From contig CAJXUQ010000027.1 in assembly GCA_913061145.1 (NCBI GenBank), forward strand, positions 1 to 40,508: 40,508 nt of DNA, read 5' to 3'. The position numbers were made by a program, and so were the translations under genes. The notes under the pieces are model-generated. The model saw only the letters and a program-made list of their open reading frames with translations, did not search any database and was not told the origin of the DNA. Each line of letters opens with the position of its first letter. Within the stretch, counting starts at the first letter, position 1. The stretch comes from an uncultured Haliea sp. GTDB taxonomy: Bacteria; Pseudomonadota; Gammaproteobacteria; Pseudomonadales; Halieaceae. Shown piece by piece: positions 38,301-40,508 of this stretch.

Positions 38301-39816
38301 CGAGGTTGTCGTCAATTTTCACCAACCTAGTGAAGAAGGCAAATCAGTACTGCATTTAGAGGTAAACGATACTGGTATAGGCATGGACAGCAGTACTGCC
38401 ACACGTGTCTTTGAGCCATTCACGCAAGCAGATGCGAGCACTACAAGGCAGTATGGAGGAACTGGCCTTGGACTGACGATAACTAAGAGCTATGTTGAAC
38501 TAATGGGAGGGAAAATCTATGTTAAGTCCCAAATCAAAACCGGAACTTCGGTACGGATCGACCTCCCTTTAGCCCCTGTAATCAAGCAAAATCATCTACC
38601 CAGTAGAGCGCCTATCACATCAAACCACACATTCCACATCGTGTCTGAGAGCAAGTCTACAAGAGCGATGCTGCATCAACAGTTGAAGCGCCTCGGTGTA
38701 ACTAACATACGTGAGCTAACGGAGGTACGTGACCTATGCGAATTTGATGACAAAGACTTTTTTTTCATTGACTCGCAAGCTTTAGAGAACAACCGCGGGC
38801 GAGACGACTGGCCAAAAATTCGCGATCGGTCGGCTATCATCACGACTCTTGGCGAAATTTCAAAGCACCAAAAATTGAAAGCAAGCACCATTATCAGCAA
38901 GCCGACAATGATGGAGAGTATTACCAATACCTTGTCGGGGTGGATCCCCAGTGTCCGCGACGAAATATTTATAGAGAACACGCCTAGGCCAGAAACTCAG
39001 AAGCGCAACCTTAGGATCTTGGTTGCTGAAGACATTCCAACCAATCAGCGTATCGCTAGTGAAGTTATAAAGATGTGCGGCTACGACGTTGACATTGCAG
39101 AGAACGGCAAGCAGGCAGTTCATATGCAAAGTCTCAACCAATACGACCTCATCTTTATGGACTGCCAGATGCCAGTGATGGACGGTTTCGAGGCCACGAT
39201 GAACATACGTACAGAGGAGCAGTCAACAGGCAGCCAACCCTGTAAAATTATTGCACTGACAGCAGGGACATCCTCGAGTGATAAGAAAGCCTTCTTCGAG
39301 GCCGGTATGGACGACTTCCTTGGCAAGCCATTCAAGGTGGATGACATAAGAAGAGTCTTAATAGAGCACTTTGGCCTTAACGCATACCCAGAGCATCAGG
39401 AACTTGGCCTCAAGGGCGCCGAAACAACTTCCGCTCCAGATGACGCTGATGATGCTGATGACATAGATGAGGCAGCGATTTCCGCTATCCTCCAGATTGA
39501 AGCACAAACAGGAAAAAAAATATTAAAGGAAGTCTATCAAGGGTTCTGCGCTCAGATGGACCAGAAGATATCGGAGTTCTATTCCGCATATTTGGCTGAC
39601 GATAGAAAGCAGCTACAGTCGGTCTCGCATGCAATAAAATCGATGAGCGCGAACTTAGGTGCAACGAAAATCAAGTCCCTTTCAGGAAGTGTTGAGATTG
39701 CATTAAAGTCGGGAGGAGATGTCGATTTCGAGATAGCGCATCGATCGATTGACCGCGCATATACCAAGTTCACCCTGGAGTTCACATCTCGATATAGGGA
39801 CGCGCTAAATAGCTAG
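35317..39816 (+). CDS. Hybrid histidine kinase with two beta-propellers (Reg_prop/Y_Y_Y)
   Basis: A 1499-residue one-pass membrane sensor kinase. Signal peptide ([22 protein letters not shown]), then 14 propeller repeats of the W[VIL]GT-x-GGLN type (about 40-690; two seven-bladed propellers), a Y_Y_Y domain (about 705-795), one membrane helix (about 800-820), a short coiled coil, HisKA with H868 ([11 protein letters not shown]), HATPase (N box [10 protein letters not shown] boxes DTGIGMD and GGTGLGL), a receiver-like domain with D1152 (FFFIDSQ) but without the acidic pair, a full receiver with D1282 ([11 protein letters not shown]) and an HPt domain with H1438 ([13 protein letters not shown]). 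It lacks the AraC output of Bacteroides HTCS proteins, so it must signal to a separate regulator. Codon and base use are more AT-rich than the left part of the window. Confidence 0.94.
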   Translation: MIRWPQLLVGLLSLAFTAKSLGVSPASTPNIDFQPSIISSLLTQQIVTQSFQDTSGNMWFLTQEGLNRYNGHEVENYRYSLTNPNSISHDAVTNIVEDEDGTIWVSTRGGGLNRYSQIDNGFDHFTADGLEESSPLSNDILTLYIDKAGRIWVGYDNGFSIFTPSEETFAHYTHSMIGLPYLGEVNSFTQTSDGTVWAASTSAGLIKITTDGELKAQGIVPKEKGVNTSTGREPIYKVFADTAGQIWSLTPSSGVIKYNPIDNTAERFTHSSEDQRSILSNTAVSVYEDRSGKIWICTLDGLNLYSPAENEFYRFNTSNTNLPSDRVTSIFQSQEGLYWVGTIFGLATGSQNLFSKFNAETSGLPNESINAFGQTQDGTIWIGTDDGLIRLDDKHSSTRTINEHTIPAISNSTVMSLLGEGDTLWVGTFSGGLNKFDTKENTVRTFQHSRLDDKTIGANGITSIMRSRSGKLYIGTYGGGLSIMNSDESGFRRFTYDPTDISSLSNNNVLALFEDSLGSVWVGTENGLNKIRSLEEGKFDRHYTKRGNTDSISSDMVWSFYEDDKQDLWLGTKGGGLNRWGKTPRSIGREEFDHFSENIALPSSNIYGIQSDSLGNIWLSHNRGVTKFSPENKEVRQFGVRDGLQDTEFNMGASFKSSSGMIYFGGNLGFNVIDPEGFVDRESPPKVSISEIRVMNERRTFDRPYNSLDKIELTHNDKIFSVEFFAADYSDPNLVQYAYKLDGINENWVISSDARQASFTTLPPGSYKLHLAAASPGGSWNWDGKAIDVNVSPPPWRSGVAYLIYVLATVSVIASYLIKQREKSEMAIARQRELEEKVRERTQDLQEATVAAQAANRAKSEFLATVSHEIRTPMHGMIGMTELLLHTRLDEQQRRFATAANNSGAALLSLINDILDFSKIEAKKIELENTPFNVVDLVEDVCYLQSEPASRKGIELAHIIDAAIDFEVIGDPGKVRQILMNLTNNAIKFTESGHIEVVVNFHQPSEEGKSVLHLEVNDTGIGMDSSTATRVFEPFTQADASTTRQYGGTGLGLTITKSYVELMGGKIYVKSQIKTGTSVRIDLPLAPVIKQNHLPSRAPITSNHTFHIVSESKSTRAMLHQQLKRLGVTNIRELTEVRDLCEFDDKDFFFIDSQALENNRGRDDWPKIRDRSAIITTLGEISKHQKLKASTIISKPTMMESITNTLSGWIPSVRDEIFIENTPRPETQKRNLRILVAEDIPTNQRIASEVIKMCGYDVDIAENGKQAVHMQSLNQYDLIFMDCQMPVMDGFEATMNIRTEEQSTGSQPCKIIALTAGTSSSDKKAFFEAGMDDFLGKPFKVDDIRRVLIEHFGLNAYPEHQELGLKGAETTSAPDDADDADDIDEAAISAILQIEAQTGKKILKEVYQGFCAQMDQKISEFYSAYLADDRKQLQSVSHAIKSMSANLGATKIKSLSGSVEIALKSGGDVDFEIAHRSIDRAYTKFTLEFTSRYRDALNS

Positions 39817-39850
39817 AATCCTGTTGCGTCAAGAGCAATGGAGATCACCC

Positions 39851-40471
39851 ATGCAGAAAAATCAAATAACACTGCATTTTCACATTTTTATTTTTTTGGG
39901 ATTTATCTTATCAATCTCCCCACTAGCGGAAGAACGTCGATCTGCTCGATTGCCTCCTGAGTACACGCTGCAAACCCCATCATTGCTAAATCATCTATCT
40001 TCGACCACAGTATTATCGACGCTTTACGCTTCAGACGGATATTTATGGTTAGCTACTCTTGACGGCATAAGAAGAGTGGAACAACAAGGTGATCAGACAT
40101 TTCATCACTATAGAAACTTCATCGGAGAAAGCGAGAGACTTAGGGCTCGAAAGATTTTGGAAATCTGGGACGGGGAACTACTAGCACTAACGCTAGAAAA
40201 CAGATTGACATCACTTACTCGGGATTCATCAGAGTTTCAGTCGGCATATCGACTAAAGAATATTGGTGTAAGTATTGAAGAGGTTGTGGACGCATATTTC
40301 TCTGCATCCAATCATCTTTGGCTTGGCTATGCCAATGGCCATATAACCCTCATCGAATCCAATAACCAATACCAACAAATATTTAGCGAACTCGACGCTG
40401 GGGCTCCAACAGACATATTTGGATATGGCGACGGGCATGCACTAGTTTCATACCGTGAATTCAATTTGTAA
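39851..40471 (+). CDS. Short exported propeller protein, probably a broken sensor gene
   Basis: A 206-residue protein starting MQKNQITLHFHIFIFLGFILSISPLAEE, a signal peptide, followed by a few propeller-type blades (SDGYLWLATLDGIRRV, SNHLWLGYANGHITLI). ATG 39851 has GGAG at seven bases; the frame is open back to a TTG at 39824. It begins 34 bases after the hybrid kinase. Complete proteins of this kind have many more blades and a membrane helix, so the TAA at 40469-40471 looks premature. In the -1 frame the bases after it read VSATLDELVRGQA up to the window end, compatible with a one-base loss near 40445-40467. The rest is outside the window. Confidence 0.65.
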   Translation: MQKNQITLHFHIFIFLGFILSISPLAEERRSARLPPEYTLQTPSLLNHLSSTTVLSTLYASDGYLWLATLDGIRRVEQQGDQTFHHYRNFIGESERLRARKILEIWDGELLALTLENRLTSLTRDSSEFQSAYRLKNIGVSIEEVVDAYFSASNHLWLGYANGHITLIESNNQYQQIFSELDAGAPTDIFGYGDGHALVSYREFNL

Positions 40472-40508
40472 GTGCAACTCTTGACGAGTTGGTTAGAGGG
40501 CAAGCTGC

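Overview
The window looks like chromosomal DNA of a marine gammaproteobacterium, probably of the Halieaceae/Cellvibrionales type. This is inferred from gene content (VC_2705-type symporter pair, FabV, two-lipoyl AceF, BepA, DcaP-like porin, GGDEF/EAL proteins) and from high-GC coding sequence up to about 34.3 kb. No taxonomic search was run. I see no rRNA, tRNA, CRISPR array, insertion sequence or phage gene.

Layout. 1-0.8 kb: DcaP-like porin lacking its N-terminal part. 0.9-5.95 kb (+): small and large sodium:solute symporter subunits, a membrane-anchored small protein, a cNMP/CBS/DUF294 regulator and a DEDDh exonuclease, tightly packed. 5.96-10.0 kb (-): fabV, a metallo-beta-lactamase-fold hydrolase and acs. 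With the symporter this reads as carboxylate (probably acetate) uptake and activation. 10.1-12.06 kb (+): a collagen-triplet, choice-of-anchor I lipoprotein behind a PHO-box-like array. 12.04-16.8 kb (-): four coupled genes that form a closed glucosylglycerate cycle: glycerate kinase, phosphatase, glucosyl-3-phosphoglycerate synthase and a GH13_18 phosphorylase. 16.9-21.2 kb (-): aceEF, with two GTTC-N7-GAAC operator-like sites upstream. 21.5-25.7 kb (-): M16 lipoprotein protease, AI-2E family permease, TusA-like protein. 25.9-28.4 kb: bepA (+) and nadA (-), convergent. 28.7-34.3 kb (+): two GGDEF-EAL proteins and a secreted subtilisin.

34.3-40.5 kb is different in character: lower GC and large intergenic spaces. 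It holds a small secreted protein ending in perfect 13-residue repeats with an invariant GYKWGFR core, closed by a strong terminator. Next comes a 1499-residue hybrid histidine kinase with 14 propeller repeats, then a short, probably broken, second propeller protein. The repeat protein is the best candidate here for something undescribed. Its architecture fits a multicopy secreted peptide precursor or a repeat matrix protein, and a secreted protease and a periplasmic sensor kinase flank it. Any functional link between these three is inference.
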